Source of the DNA: Enoplolaimus lenunculus
Taxonomy: Eukaryota; Nematoda; Enoplea; Enoplida; Thoracostomopsidae
Length of the DNA: 64,000 bases
Direction of reading: 5' to 3'
NCBI GenBank assembly: GCA_030248215.1
Contig: JASANG010002343.1
Location: 84,111-148,110 of the forward strand
Shown in pieces: positions 10,800 through 31,943 of this stretch (positions are counted from its first letter, which is position 1; every line of letters begins with the position of its first letter). A model generated the notes under the pieces. That model was not told the origin of the DNA. It searched no databases and worked only from the letters and a program-made list of their open reading frames with translations. The translations under genes were made by a program, and so were the position numbers.

Positions 10800-12885
10800 T
10801 AAGCTTGGTATTTCAACCGCATGCCCTTCTTCAAACGTTTTTGGCCTTTCCCTCTAGCAGGATGAGCCAGCTACTAGCTTGTTTTGAAACCGCAGTTGAA
10901 ATTTAGAGTTGCAAATTTCCACACATGCGTGCACACGATAAAAAAAATTAAATATATAACAATATTCTTTCATAATTCGGTTAAAATGAGCTGGAAAATT
11001 TCGCAAAACGTCTTTATAGACATGTCGGGTAAATTGCTGATGCGTTCTTAAGCCACTTATGTGAGAAAAGACCAAAAAATTGTTATAATTTTTTCATAAA
11101 AAATAAGCACCGTTTGTTTTATTTGCGTGTTAGCAACTGCAAACAACAACAAACAATATTTATAAAAAACATGTTTGACGAGAAAGTATTTTTTAGTGGA
11201 AAATGAGTTTCAAGAGGGTTTCTACGGATTCGGATGCTTAGATAGCGCTGATAATTTCGGTCGTATGCAAGAGTTCAGCATTGTATATGAGGCACGGTGC
11301 AACCGTAGGTGAAAAAACCGGAGACGAAACCGGAACTGCATATGAAACAAAAACTTGGCACGAAAAATACAAATGGGAGCATATAAACTAAAAACAAAAT
11401 TTACTCGGCACGAAAAAATAGTGTTTTGTTGGCGGAGTCGAATGACTGAGCCTTTTCGAAGAAGACCTTAGAGTGTTGAAAATGATTATTTTAAAATATA
11501 TCGTGAATTTTAAGATATCGTTTTGAGAAACCTCGGTAAATTGAAATTGCCGAAATTGTCTCAAGATAATACGACAGACAAGCAGAATGGCTCAGCTTTT
11601 ATAAAAATACAGAAAGTTTTACTGCCAAAATTGCCGGTACCTAAAGGCAGATGTCTTGTTAGACCCGGAGTAGCACTTTGCAAAACCCTAAAAATTGTCA
11701 ATCCATCCCGTATGGACATGTTTCACAATACACTCCAGCAGCTTGGCCCAGGGATGCTGGAAAATCCGCTAGATGTACTTTGACAATTGGTTTTATATTG
11801 TGCAAGACCGAAAAGGGGTCGAGATAATCCAAGAGTTTCTTAGTGGGTGAAGCCAGAAGTATGCATAAATGGTTTAGACATTTCTCGGCATCGTTTAGAC
11901 ATGCACACAGAGATGGAAGTGGATTGCGGAGCCACATCGGGTGAAGAGGGGTTGAGTGGGCGGAATTGGATAAAGCATGAGATTGATAGTATAGTAGCCC
12001 CACGTGTGTAAAGTAGGGCAAAAATGAAAACGTGACGTACTTTTGGCTGTGAAATGTTTAGCCCAAAAGTGAAGCTGAAAATTTATTCAGCAGCGCGAGG
12101 GGCCGATATTTCTTGCAGCCGCTTGCTTTTTTCAGTTCAAAACTGCTAATTGCACAAAAAACAGAAAATGAATGTAAAATTACTGAAATTTTTTGTTTAT
12201 GCCTGCTTTATTGGGTCCCATGAGGTCCCATAGGACGGGTTCAAAAAAACTCTCTCGGGGCGAAGCCAGTTAGGACGGCCACAGGCCGCAACACTTTCAT
12301 CTCTGCATGCACATAGGTGGGATGTGTATATATGTTTTTCTGTAAGAAAAGGGATACCTGTTTTGTGGTGTGTGCGCTTGTATGCACGCTTGTGTGCTCG
12401 CATGAGCGGCCTTGTATGTGTGTGTTTGCGAGTAAAATGTTTGTAGGTGGGTGGTGCATGTATGTGCGAGCGCGCTTGTGAGTATGAGTGAGTTCGTGAA
12501 CAATGTATGCGCGTCTTTAGCTAAACGTATATCACTTTTTCCGACATTTAAAGTTTATAAGCCTTAGGCTTATGAAAACGCTTCTTCAAAGGTTCAAGTT
12601 TAGGCTTGGTCACGTAACAAAAGCTAGAAATTTTACAATATAGCGCAGTTGTATTACGTATAACCGATTTATTCATCACTTGAAAAATCTGTGGCTGGTG
12701 TTGAGAATTGAAACTTAACGTTTTGTATAAAAGTAGATTTCGAAATATATACGTAGTAGAATTTTAGGATGGCGCTATGAAGCCGCGCACCATTGTGCAG
12801 CACAAAATGTATAGCGAAACCTGTAATCTTTAACCATCTCACTCATATAAGCAACTAAATACAATAATAAACGAGCAATATAGAC
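10800..12885. other. gene-poor stretch, no secure feature
   Basis: Two short overlapping frames on opposite strands occur near 11523-12021, but neither shows a recognisable domain or splice context. 12300-12510 is enriched in GTGTGT/TGTATG words. I see no secure gene here. Confidence 0.4.
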
Positions 12886-12889
12886 ACTG

Positions 12890-13044
12890 CACTGTAAAAA
12901 ATGGGAAGTCAAATTGACTCTCTCGGAAATAGGCTTTTCCTGACTACACAAACTGAGTCAAATTTGACTCCACCAGAGTCAAATTGGAATCACTGAGCGG
13001 TTCATTTCCGAGAGAGTAGATTGGACTCCCAACTTTTTACAGTG
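12890..13044. mobile_element. MITE with CACTGTAAAAA ends and AGTCAAATTGACT palindromes
   Basis: The left end CACTGTAAAAAATGGGAAGT and right end CCCAACTTTTTACAGTG are inverted copies. Just inside, TTGACTCTCTCGGAAATAGG is also mirrored. A second member is at 57046-57265. Confidence 0.8.
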
Positions 13045-13143
13045 TGTGAGCAGTGTTTAACACTTGTAACATATATGCGCAGAGCAAAATCTCCACATGA
13101 CGTGAGAGCCCCCTCGGGCTCGAATGTCAAGCTCCTATACATG

Positions 13144-13790
13144 CGGGGTTCACGTTATAACCGGGGCAGACGGGACACGGTTTGTCCCATCTTGATTCGA
13201 CATCAACGTTAAAATTCGGACTCTTATCGGGTAAACATACCAAACTCGAATGTCATATGACATTAGCTTACAAACCACCGCTCTCAAATGATCAATGTGT
13301 ACAAGGGACGGTATGTCACGTGATACTGTGGGACATTTATGCGAATATCATATGATATTCCAAAATTTTAACGAATATCATATGACATTCAGCGGGACAA
13401 TGTAACCTTTGGGTACTAATAAATGAATAAAAAGTTGGACGGCAGCGGCAGAAATGTGCTTTAAATACCAAATACACGCCTGCAAATCGTTTCCGACGCA
13501 AAATCGCTTCAAAAATTCAAATTTCAAATTCTAGTATCATATGATATTCAACAGGACAATTTGGGTATGTTAACCTCAAGTGTGCAGACATTTGAAAGTA
13601 TGACATATGATATTCGCAGACAATACCTCAAATATCATATGATATTGAAGTACTAAAGGTAATCCACACATGATAATAGCAGACAAATACGAATTTTGAA
13701 TACGATATGGGGTTTATAAGCAGACAAAATGTTACCCAATAGTCTAATAGGGACAAAACATGTCCCAAGTGGCCATCGTAAACGCCTCCC
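13144..13790. mobile_element. second copy of the CATATGATATTC-rich MITE
   Basis: It begins CGGGGTTCACGTTATAACCG, like 6729, then the shared GATTCGACATCAACGTT-type block, and ends near GGGACAAAACATGTCCC. At least ten variants of TATCATATGATATT occur, many of them perfect palindromes. A degraded SINE fragment precedes it at 13094-13142. Confidence 0.7.
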
Positions 13791-14460
13791 GCCCGAGAGA
13801 CTGGAGATGGAGTTTTACCTTGAAAGTGCATCTCATATGAAATTGAAAATATTCATGTGATAAAGGATTAATGGAAAAATTTTCAGTTATAGTATCTTTA
13901 AATACATTTTGGTACTATGCAGTTTTAAATCGAGCGATGAATGCATAAACAGGTACATACCGGTTATAAATTGTAAAGGTTGTTTCTCATAGTTTTCGCT
14001 GAGTCTAAAGGTTGAAAAATATATTTACGTTGCCAAATTGAGAAAACGTTAACAAACAGCTTTATAAAAGAGCAAAAGGCCAATATTACTTTGTGGGGAA
14101 TAAGAGTGGTACTAGCATATTTCTATGCTGCCTATACTAAAATCTCAACGTAAGTGCAAGCATATGACTACGCCTAGAATACGGCTCTCAAAGTATGGGC
14201 TGAGCAAAGAATGTATCTGCAGTCAGCACAATTGTTTATGAATCCCACTTAGCTAGTAGATTTTGTGTTTTAATTTTCACGCAGTAGTGGTATTGCGATT
14301 TGTGTGTGATGAGGCGTTTTAGGATACATGGATGAGGGTCTTAATCTCGGCAAATCTCGGTATTGTGAGTGTTTCGGTCTCTGTTTTTTGAGTATCGGTG
14401 GCTTGGAACCAAGACCGGAAGTCGAGGATTCAGCAGTGTCGCTATTGTAAGGTTGTGAGT

Positions 14461-15171
14461 AGGTATGTGCCGATTAATGGGCATCGGCATCGGTACTAAT
14501 CGGCAGTTGCGGCAGTAACGGCATGGGCATCGGCACTGCAAAAAAATGCCGATTCTTTGCCGATACTTTTTGCACATAACAGTCCGTTTGAATGCTATGA
14601 ATTTCATTTCTGGGCGCATATCAGTGTCAGTCAGGTAGGATCCGGAACATCAGACCTTTTACTAAGCAACTGGTAAAGCGGGCTTGAGCGGGGGTCGAAT
14701 TCATAGCCTATGGATCCTTAAGCGAGCACTGTACCAATGCGCCACGTAGCCTGCCTCTCCAACTGCGTTTTTCGTTGACTGTATGTGTCGACCGTACACC
14801 ACAATGTGCATTGCATTTATTGCGTATCCACCAGGACAAGCATGTCTCACATGCTTACATGCCCTTATTTTCAACAAGGTCGTTCCTTGACCGTCCATTC
14901 TATTTTCGACTGGATACCGTGTTCATAGCGCGGCAGAGGAAACTTGATATCTTTCTTGCGTTAGTGTTTGAAAAAATTAATAGAAATGAACCGTTCATCT
15001 AAAATTGTAATCGTTTATGATGGTTAGGGTGTAAGTCTTTATATAATGATGTAATGTAGTATCCTATCTGTTTATTAAGCATGGTGTACTAAAGTTGGAA
15101 TTCGCATCGGTTTAGCATCGGCATCGGTACGTATCGGTATCGGCAAAAATTTTGTTATCGGCACATCCCTA
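14461..15171. mobile_element. MITE with AGGGATGTGCCGAT ends
   Basis: The left end AGGTATGTGCCGATTAAT pairs with the right end ATCGGCACATCCCT. The interior includes GCCGATTCTTTGCCGATACT. A partial relative lies at about 59015-59330 and shares ATGTAATGTAGYATC..CATTAAGCAT. It contains a tRNA-like insertion at 14690-14775. Confidence 0.7.
14640..14775 (-). repeat. tRNA-derived fragment inside a MITE
   Basis: On the minus strand CTACGTGGCGCATTGGTACA gives an A-box-like segment, then GCTCGCTTAAGG and a degraded GAATTCGACC B box. The adjoining TTTTACTAAGCAACTGGTAA block recurs at 16330-16355 in SRSF10 intron 1, as expected for a SINE body. Not a functional tRNA. Confidence 0.5.
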
Positions 15172-15262
15172 GTTTTGAGGTCCTGTGTGCAATGTATGGA
15201 AGTGCTATGGTAGTGCAAAGTATGGAAGTGCTATGGTAGTGCAAAGTAGGTAAAACCATTGA

Positions 15263-15312
15263 CCACGGCTGGTTTCGAACCAGCGACTTTTGGCTAACCG
15301 AGCCAAGAGCAG
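15263..15312 (-). repeat. 3' half of a tRNA-like sequence
   Basis: The minus strand contains GCTGGTTCGAAACCAGC, a perfect T-arm-like hairpin, next to a GGTTAGCC stem. There is no matching 5' half, so this is a relic. Confidence 0.45.
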
Positions 15313-15707
15313 ATATTCTGAAAAACACAAAGAAACTATGAAAAGCACAAAAACTAAGGAAAAAGCATAAGAAATTATTTATTTTGAATTTTTTTGGTTT
15401 TGCCAAAATTTGACCGGGACGAGACTTGTCTTTTCCGGTCTCGGTAATCAGGTCTCTGTCTCAGTACCGACGCCGCATATTTTCATTGTGCCAAAATTTT
15501 CAACGACACTGTCACAACCTCAGTTCAAAGAGCTTTCATTATATACGTTATATATACGTACCTATGCTTAGACAGCGTAAATGAGTTCCTGCGGTGCAGA
15601 AATTAGTATTTCTGCAAATATATACGTTGTGTATTGATAGGTTGACCGTATTCCATGCGAATTGTTTAATTATTTCTACGTACATAAATTTACTTGCTGT
15701 TTAAACC

Positions 15708-24361
<8,654 letters not shown>

Positions 24362-24745
24362 GAATAAGATGCTGAAAATTTGATACTAAGGGTATCCACC
24401 ATATTGCTGGTTCTTAGCCTTAACTGTACTACAGTTTTACAGTTTGTAAGTGTCTGTTCATTGTTTATACGTACTGTAATGAGTACTGACTTTTTTGTTT
24501 TGGGTCTGCATTTCATTATTAAAAATCTTTTCAGCAGGAAGCTCATGGATTTAGAGAGCATTATTTATAGTCCAAGAACTTATCACCACTCCCGACTACA
24601 AATGATTGATTTGGCGGCTAAGTTATATCTACTGTTCTAAAAGTATTTTTCGCTTGTTGCATTCCAATTTTTAGCCTCTTGATAAGGGTTGGAAATTAAA
24701 CATATACTGCTGGCCGCCAGTTGCTACTATTATGCTGTTTTATTC

Positions 24746-24751
24746 AATAAA
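24746..24751 (+). promoter_or_regulatory. poly(A) signal AATAAA of SRSF10
   Basis: AATAAA lies 385 nt after the SRSF10 stop codon, following a T-rich 3' untranslated region. It is the first AATAAA downstream of the stop. Confidence 0.7.
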
Positions 24752-24929
24752 ACTGCCATCTGTTTGCGTAGCGGAGCTGATTAGGCATTGAATTTTTCTA
24801 AATAACTAAGGAAAGAAAGCCAATAAGGCATTATAGTTTCTGAAATTTTTAAATAATCTGTGTCTGAAATTTTGGCCCATGTATAGAACAGGGGCTTCCA
24901 GTTTTCCAGGATGGAACACTTATGTGCAG

Positions 24930-26085
24930 GAGTGCAGCGCAGCCACTCCTGTATGACAGCCTGATTTTCCACTGGTTTGGTAGGAAAAATCGCATGTATA
25001 AGTTTTGCAGGGGAAAATGGAAAATTCATAAGCCTGGATATTCCCTGGTTCGGTAGGACAAATCTGTAAAAGTTTGTTTGGAAAACGGGAAAAGTCGAAA
25101 TTTTCAAAGCTTAAATTATTCCTGGGTTGGTTGGGAAAATCTGATTGGAAAACGGGGAAAAGTGGAAAATTTACTTTGTAGTGTAAAGTTTGTTTGGAAA
25201 ACACGAAAACTGGAAATTTTAAAAGCTTAGATTATTACTGGGTTGGTAGGGAAAATCGGAAGCGTAGGTTTTGATGGAAAACGGGAAAAGTGGAAAATTT
25301 AAACGCCTGGAATATCCCTTGGTTGGTAGGAAAAATCTGTAGTGTAAAGTTTATTTGGAAAACGGGAAAAGTGGAAATATTAAAAGCTTAGATTATTCTT
25401 GGGTTGGTAGGGAAAATCTGAAGCATAAGTTTTGGTTGGAAAAGGGGAAAATTTAAACGTCTGGATTTTCCCAGGATGAATCTGTTGTGTAATTTTTGTT
25501 TGGAAAAAGGGACAATTGGATATTTGAAAAGCTTAAGGACAAATCTAGGCATTAATTTTCCACTTTTCCCTTTTTCCAAACAAACCTGTGCTTTAGATTT
25601 TCCGTACCACCTACCAACCCAGGGTAAATCTAAGCGTTTAAATTTTTTAGTTTTCCATCCAAAACCTATGCTTCAGATTTCTTCCTAACAACAAAGGAAA
25701 AATCTAGGCGTTTAAATTTTCCGCTTTTCCCGTTTTCCAGCCAAAACCTATGCTTCAGATATTTCTTACCAACCAAAAGGAATCATATACCTCCGCTTGA
25801 ATTTTTGTACTGTTCTCATTTTCCGAACTGAGCCACATATCCCAATTTTCATAACAAACCAACGAACTAATCCTTCCCTAAGAAACGTAGAGAAAGCTTG
25901 TACGATTAAGTTTTCCAGGTTTTCAATCCTCGGCCAAACCAGTAAATTTTTCTACCGAAATTGGGAATATTCCGGCGGCAGAAGTTTCCAGTTTTCTCAG
26001 CCAAAATTATGCTTGTGATTTTTCCTACCAAACCGGCGGAATTCGTATCCGTCATACAGGAGTGGCAGTGCTGCACTTCTGGTCC
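24930..26085. mobile_element. 1.15-kb foldback element with repeated arms
   Basis: The left end has GGAGTGCAGCGCAGCCACTC then CTGTATGAC; the right end has the inverted GTCATACAGGAGTGGCAGTG. Each arm is made of about 110-bp units (GGTTGGTAGGGAAAATC, GGAAAACGGGAAAAGTGG, AAACGCCTGG). After about 25540 the same units run in the opposite orientation, so the element could form one long hairpin. No protein is encoded. Confidence 0.8.
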
Positions 26086-26159
26086 AAAATTTTCTACCTT
26101 AGAATATGGGAAACCCCGAGTTATACATTGGCCTTGAATTTGAACGTAAAGAAACAGAA

Positions 26160-27250
26160 ATTCCGTTATTTCTGTAACATAAACGGACACTGATTTTTTC
26201 CGGAAACGGATATCCGGTTTACAAAATGGTACAGGGCAGAGTATAATCGTATATCCGTTTCTGTTTCATTCGGTGTCCGTTGCTGCTCACGTATATATCG
26301 CAGTTGTACATTAGGATGTTGCAATTGTTCGAAATGAAATCCATCCGAAGTCGTTAATATTTCGAACTCCCCGCTATTTTATCTTTGTTCGATGCCGCCG
26401 CTTTTTATCTATAAAATTTTAGAAAGGCCGGTTCATATCTGCAAGCGTCAATCGTTGTTAGCAGAAAAAATACGTATGTTTGAAACTTTTATACTTTAAT
26501 CGGTTTCCGTTATTTTTTACCATCGGTTTACACCTGGGTACAGTATCCTCACAGTTAAGACAACCACTATTATTACTGATTTACATATTGGACAAACTAT
26601 AAGAGTTGCAAACAGAGGTAAAACAGTGATTAATGAAATTAATTGATGTTGAATTTGCTAATCAAGCAAACTTGTTGAAGGGGAACAACTTTATAAAATT
26701 CGAAACGTTTTTTCCTAAGTTGCCACAGCCACCGGTAAAAATACTAACGGAGCCAGAAGTCGGTTTTTTGCTGTAAAAGGCAGACCGGCTATTTTATCGC
26801 TTCACAGTATTCACAAATTCACGAAACAATTATTCCGACAACACATGTGCATGATTTAGGCTATCAAAAAATTTATAATATGTAATAAATTCAAAATCTT
26901 AAATGATCGAATTGTTACAAATTTTTTTTATTTTGAAACTGCTATACCTACCAGAGTGCTGGGTGTTAATGCCCAACGGATTGTCAACTGACGAAAACAG
27001 AAACGGAAACGGATAGTGATCAAACGCATATCGGATATTGAAGTACTTAAAAAGTTTCAAAAAATGTTTAGTATTTCTGTCAACACAATTAAGGCGTGCA
27101 ACTATTCAATAGTCTTTCAAAATTTTTGAAGACATCAATTGTATGGAAATTTTAAAATATTCGTTTTCAATTTCCATTTCCGTTATTTTGATTACTATCC
27201 GTTTCCGTTATTTTAACTGTCTGTTTACATCATGCCAAATTCTGTTTCGG
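26160..27250. mobile_element. composite of GGATATCCGGTTTAC-family MITE pieces
   Basis: Fragments such as GGAAACGGATATCCGGTTTA, ATATCCGTTTCTGTTTC, and ACGGAAACGGATA recur in both orientations, with at least two ends (26231 CAGGGCAGAGTATAATCG; 26536 GGTTTACACCTG). Relatives lie at 39055-39325, 49641-49969 and 61052-61127. Confidence 0.55.
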
Positions 27251-27747
27251 CTCCGGCAAGATATGATAACCTTCGACCCCGGCTACAGTCTTTTTTAGTA
27301 TGGCTTGCCCCTTGCACTACAATATTCATATGCTCTTGATAATTGGAAAAGTGTGAAGGCATTGCGGCTGGCGTCAAGTAGTTTTTACTTTTTTGCTTTC
27401 TTTTAGCGTTTAAATTTAAAAAATGTCTTAAAGCAAATAAAGCACTTTTTTCTAAAAGTTTAATGAAATTTTTAATGTTTTAATAGTTGCGTTCAATTGA
27501 TGCACTTAATATTTACGAGTTCGATGTGAACGTTGAACAATTTTTTTTCTGCACTGAAAATTTCATGAAGTATTTGCAAATAAACGTTGTTTTTAGCATT
27601 GCATACTTTGGCCCGTCTAAAATACGTTCTGCAAAATAAGTGCAGTCATCAATTTCGATACTAGCGAATGGTATTCTGAATCACTGTATTAGCTTGTTGC
27701 CCTTTGCTTCGAGTTTTTGCTCTGGAAGGCTCACGCATTGTGCTTTA

Positions 27748-27797
27748 TATATATATAAATATATATATTTATATATATATATACATATATAATTAAT
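27748..27797. repeat. AT-rich microsatellite
   Basis: Interrupted (AT)n run. Confidence 0.85.
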
Positions 27798-27799
27798 CC

Positions 27800-29990
27800 G
27801 CTGTTTTTAACAGTGTATATAGATGTTTTGGCTTTGAAGCGAATGCCTAAGTACATATTTTAGTTTCAAAGCAATATGTTTTTGTTTTTTAAATGTTTCT
27901 GTTCTACTGGTGTTTATTGCTTGTTTTGCGAAATATTTTTCATCCTTCATCAACTTCTAAGGTTTTAGCATGGCATTTGACTGGGAGCTGTTTGAGGGGA
28001 GCGAGAAAGTTTTCAGAGGGAGCTAAAATATTTTCCTACTGTTGATTCCTTTTCGTCCTGTCAAACAACTTTCGGCTTGGGAAACGTAGACGATCAAAGG
28101 AGGTGACTGGAAAAAAATTAAAAACACGTACGTATGCTTCAATAGATGCCAAAATGTTATTGGATGCTAGGTCCAGGGCCAAAATGATACCAAGCGAATC
28201 GCTTGACTATTTTACTAGTATAGGTATGTCAACATTTCATAACACGTAATAAACATAAGGTATATACGCAACCGAAAAGTGGCAGATGTTTAAAAATAGC
28301 ATCTGCCCGCTAAAACGGCTACAAACTTTTAGTTTTACAAAAATCTGTTAATAGGATTTTTAGTTTCAATGATGGTTACATAAATTTAATCAGAAGTTGA
28401 GTTAAAAATGAACCGTTACACAGCGAATGCGTCAAGAAAAAACTACAAAAATGAAATATACAGTAATCAGTTTTAAGTTCAAAGACGCGAGATTCATTTA
28501 ACAAAATAATGTGAGCAAATTTAAGCTTTAGCAGAGCAAAAATTCTGTTGTCGCCCAATTTAATTTAAATTACTCACTGCAGTAAAAACGCAATGAGCAA
28601 ACACGTCTGGTACATCTAATCAAACAGGTATTACAAAATCAAGTAAATCCGCCGCCACCCTGACACTTCAGCAATACTTGTACCGGATGGGAGGTGCGAC
28701 GAAAAAACTTAATTTCTTGCAGCTTTTACGTAAACGTTTGTTTTGCTACTACACAACTTTTATTCGCCAAAAATTAATATAGTTTTAAAAATAGTGATTC
28801 CGTTTAAGTTCACCCCTCCGAAAAACCGGAAAAAAGCACCCAAAAACCGTTTTTCCATTTGGGTTTTATCCATCGCGCAACCCTGGTATGCCTCGTGTTG
28901 TAGCACTCTCGTTCAAAATTTGATGGATCAGCCAATGAGTGTCTTAAAAAATATCTGCAACATCGCTATTTAAATCATTAGTATGTTTGCTGGTTTTAAA
29001 ACGATCTACTTTATATAGTTTTTTGAAGACACACGACTTCTGTTTGTCATACTTTGTTGTTGTGATTCATGTATTTTTAAACGTTAAGGATTGGCAGAGC
29101 AAATTGTTTTTTTTTCTACGAAAAATTTTTTAGTCATTTTCTTGTTTACACGTATAGCAGTAGTGTATTTTGCGTGAATTTTTGTGTTGTGCACAGTGAT
29201 GGGTGAACTGCACGATGTTATTGCAGTTTTGCTACCCGAAACTGTTAATTTTGGTGTTTATACGTTGGGCAATGTAACTTTTCTGTGAGCTCACAGTTTA
29301 ACGTATCGCTATTTTTTACTTGTTGTCTTGAGTCAATTGCCGTTATGGTATATGTTTTGCGTATAAAAACAGAAGTATAATTTTTACGACCGCGTATGCA
29401 AGTGATACTAGGGCGGATGTGTTAAAATCCTTTTCCAGAGAAAACATTACGGAGCCTTTGAAATGACTTGGGCCAGCTTGTAAGTCTCACGTTAAATCCT
29501 CTTGGGCGCAGAGGTTAGAAATTTTGTGCCATCCATAAATGTGTTGAGATAAATTCGGGTTGCACTGTTAGCTGAAATCTGATTCGTTAGTCGTAATGAT
29601 TACAGGGTTAAGCAAAGATTCCGAATTACGGTTATATCCAATTATAATAGCTTAAGTTTGGTGTTCAACAACGTTGAGTCCACTTTTCAAATCGTGTATC
29701 CAAATCATAAAACCGCAGTGTTAGCTATTTCCTGAATTTCGACACAATTCTGGACGCAACATTTTTCACTCGGGAGTTTTGGAAATTGGGATTTCGTGTA
29801 ATTGGGATTAAAAATTAAGTATTCCACGCGCAGTGCGGAGATCCTGATTTGCTCTAGCTATGCGTGGCAGAATTCGTTGCTGTGAAATGGTCAAAATAGC
29901 TAAAACCAGTTATATACCCAATACAGTATAAAGTTGAAAACGTTTTTACCATTTTCCGAATCGTAAAACGTTATAGGGAGGATTTTAAAT
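27800..29990. other. 2.2-kb stretch with no recognised gene or repeat
   Basis: AT-rich sequence. The frames are short and lack splice context or recognisable domains. The last few hundred bases presumably contain the promoter of the following gene, but I see no clear element. Confidence 0.4.
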
Positions 29991-30003
29991 TTTTTTCGTA
30001 ATT

Positions 30004-30932
30004 ATGGCAAAATATTTAACCGGCGCTTGGACAATCGCATTAGCGACATTTTGCCTGTTACTCACATGTCGCGCAGAAAAAGCCAGCTCCGAGCCAGAGC
30101 CAAGAGCGCGTGCAAGAGACCCGAATCGCAAAGGCGCCCGAGACAACGAAAAGGCATACATTCCGACTCGTGAACAAACCAAATGCCTTGGTGATTGTGC
30201 TCAAGCGAATCAGAATTTCTACAAATTGTACGGCGAAAAACCGGGAGGTAAACAAAACTGTGTTTCGCTCTTGTATACTGTCTCCAGCATCTATGCTTAA
30301 AACCTTGCATTAGGCTTAGGCTCAGGCAAAGGCTAACGCATAGGCGTAGGCTTATAGGTTTATAATCATAGGGAAACATTTTCCTAAAATTTAGCCTAAT
30401 AACACTATGAGCCTAAGTCCAAGGTTTAAACCAAAGTGTGTGGGGGTGAGTTCAGAAAACGAGAATTCTTATTTTTTGTATGTATATATTTTTACTCGTT
30501 TAAAACTGAGCATCGTTTTTATTTAATTCGTGTTATCAAAAGTGTCATTGCAAAAACTTGACTGACCGCTGCTATTTTTATTTTTACCGTATCGGTGGAT
30601 TTTTTTTACTTTTTTAAGTTTAAATTTAAAAAAATTTTCAAACGTTTACAGGTATAAAAGACGAAGATGCTCTTGAAGAATTGGGTGAAGAATATTGTCC
30701 AACTATTATCTCGTACGTAAACTGTGTCAAAAATTGTTCCGATTCTGACGCGTTATGGGCAGCAACAGTGAAAAAAATGGACTCAACCGTACTTCAAGTT
30801 ATCGATCGTTGTGGGGTTGGTAGTTCAGCATCCCCTGTTAGCGGTCTAAGTGGACAATGGACAAGTCATTTGTGGGGTATTGCGGTGTGTTTGATTGTTG
30901 TCGCACGGTTGTATTTAAGAGGTGGACATTGA
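30004..30932 (+). CDS. small secreted or surface-anchored six-cysteine protein, two exons
   Basis: Exons 30004-30247 and 30652-30932 join in phase (G|GT, Gly) to give 174 aa. Residues 1-24 form a signal peptide (TIALATFCLLLTCRA). A charged, low-complexity linker rich in Glu, Arg and Pro follows. Then comes a compact domain with six Cys: TKCLGDC, EEYC, VNC, KNC and DRC. The C-terminus is a hydrophobic stretch (GIAVCLIVVARLYL) with only RGGH after it, so it is either a GPI-anchor signal or a single membrane anchor. I do not recognise the family; the spacing recalls small helical Cys-rich nematode surface proteins. The intron has GT-AG ends (GTAAAC, TTTACAG). If the intron is kept, the frame ends at 30300. 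Confidence 0.75.
30303..30420 (+). repeat. degraded TTAGGC-type tract in an intron
   Basis: GCATTAGGCTTAGGCTCAGGC followed by AGGCGTAGGCTTATAGG and, inverted, GAGCCTAAGTCC. It is probably a decayed Tel-MITE without clear ends. Confidence 0.5.
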
Positions 30933-31215
30933 AATTAAGCATTCGGACCCGGTGATACGCTGACTGGTGGTACAAAATGTCAAAGTTTAAAAAACCAAAC
31001 CATGGAAATGATTAATATTAAACGTAATCAAATTTGATTTAACGGGCATTTCATTTGTGGAAAATATTCTTCATACAAAAATAGTCAAATGTGGAAACAT
31101 AAGCATGCTAAAGCCTTGGCTTCAGAACAAAAACCTTTTTGATGATTGAACCCGCATTCAGCGTAACACATATTGGAAATTGGTTAATACTTGAAATGCT
31201 GATCATCCATTAGAT

Positions 31216-31395
31216 GGTCCATGTTACTTTAAGGGCGAACCATTTTTTGCGGAACTATAATAGTAAGCTTAAAGCTTAGACGATTTTTTGTTGTTTATGC
31301 TTAGGCTTAGGCTTAGACTTAGCTAATAGCTTCTATTTACGCTGAGGATTAGACTTAGTCGTAGGTATATGCGTGTACTATTGTTGCGCTCCTCA
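31216..31395 (+). mobile_element. Tel-MITE, subfamily C (degraded)
   Basis: The left end GGTCCATGTTACTTTAAGGG is followed by TTAAAGCTTAGACGATTTTT and GCTTAGGCTTAGGCTTAGAC. The right end is worn. Confidence 0.55.
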
Positions 31396-31943
31396 AAGCA
31401 GCATTGATCTGTTAGACAACGTAAACGGGTTTATATTCTATAGTCATGGGTCAAAATTTGACACGGATTGTCATTTCATGTACTAACAAATTAATTGTTT
31501 ATTTTGAAACATCTTAACAACCGTTTCTTGTACAATGCGCAATGTTTATCTTTTTACTAAAGTTCCGTTACCTGTGCATTTGAACAATTTTGTTCCATTA
31601 CTGTTGTTGTATCTGGCTTGCCGAAGTTCTGGCATATAGCATAAGGGTTCTGCATGCCGTTGGCTTTACTTTCATTCCAAAATAGCAGCACAGGATCTAC
31701 CAGCACGCTGCTGAGTTCAAATTTTTGAGCGCGTACAGAAATTATAGTGTAAAAGTATTTGGGAATCGTGTCGAAAATAAAACGCTATTTTGAACGGTTT
31801 TCGTGTTTAAAACTGCATCTTTGAAAATGTTTTTTTTTCTAAGCGGAGTAGCTTTAAAATGAATCACTTGCGTATCAAAACGTATTATAATGTAAACGCA
31901 TAAAAGTAAAATGACAACTGAAACAAGTCTCTACTGGTGTCAA

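Noticed and set aside
11523-12021. Overlapping frames (86 and 107 codons) on opposite strands
   Set aside because: There is no domain, signal peptide or splice partner that I can recognise. A decayed mobile-element coding fragment is possible, but I cannot name a family.
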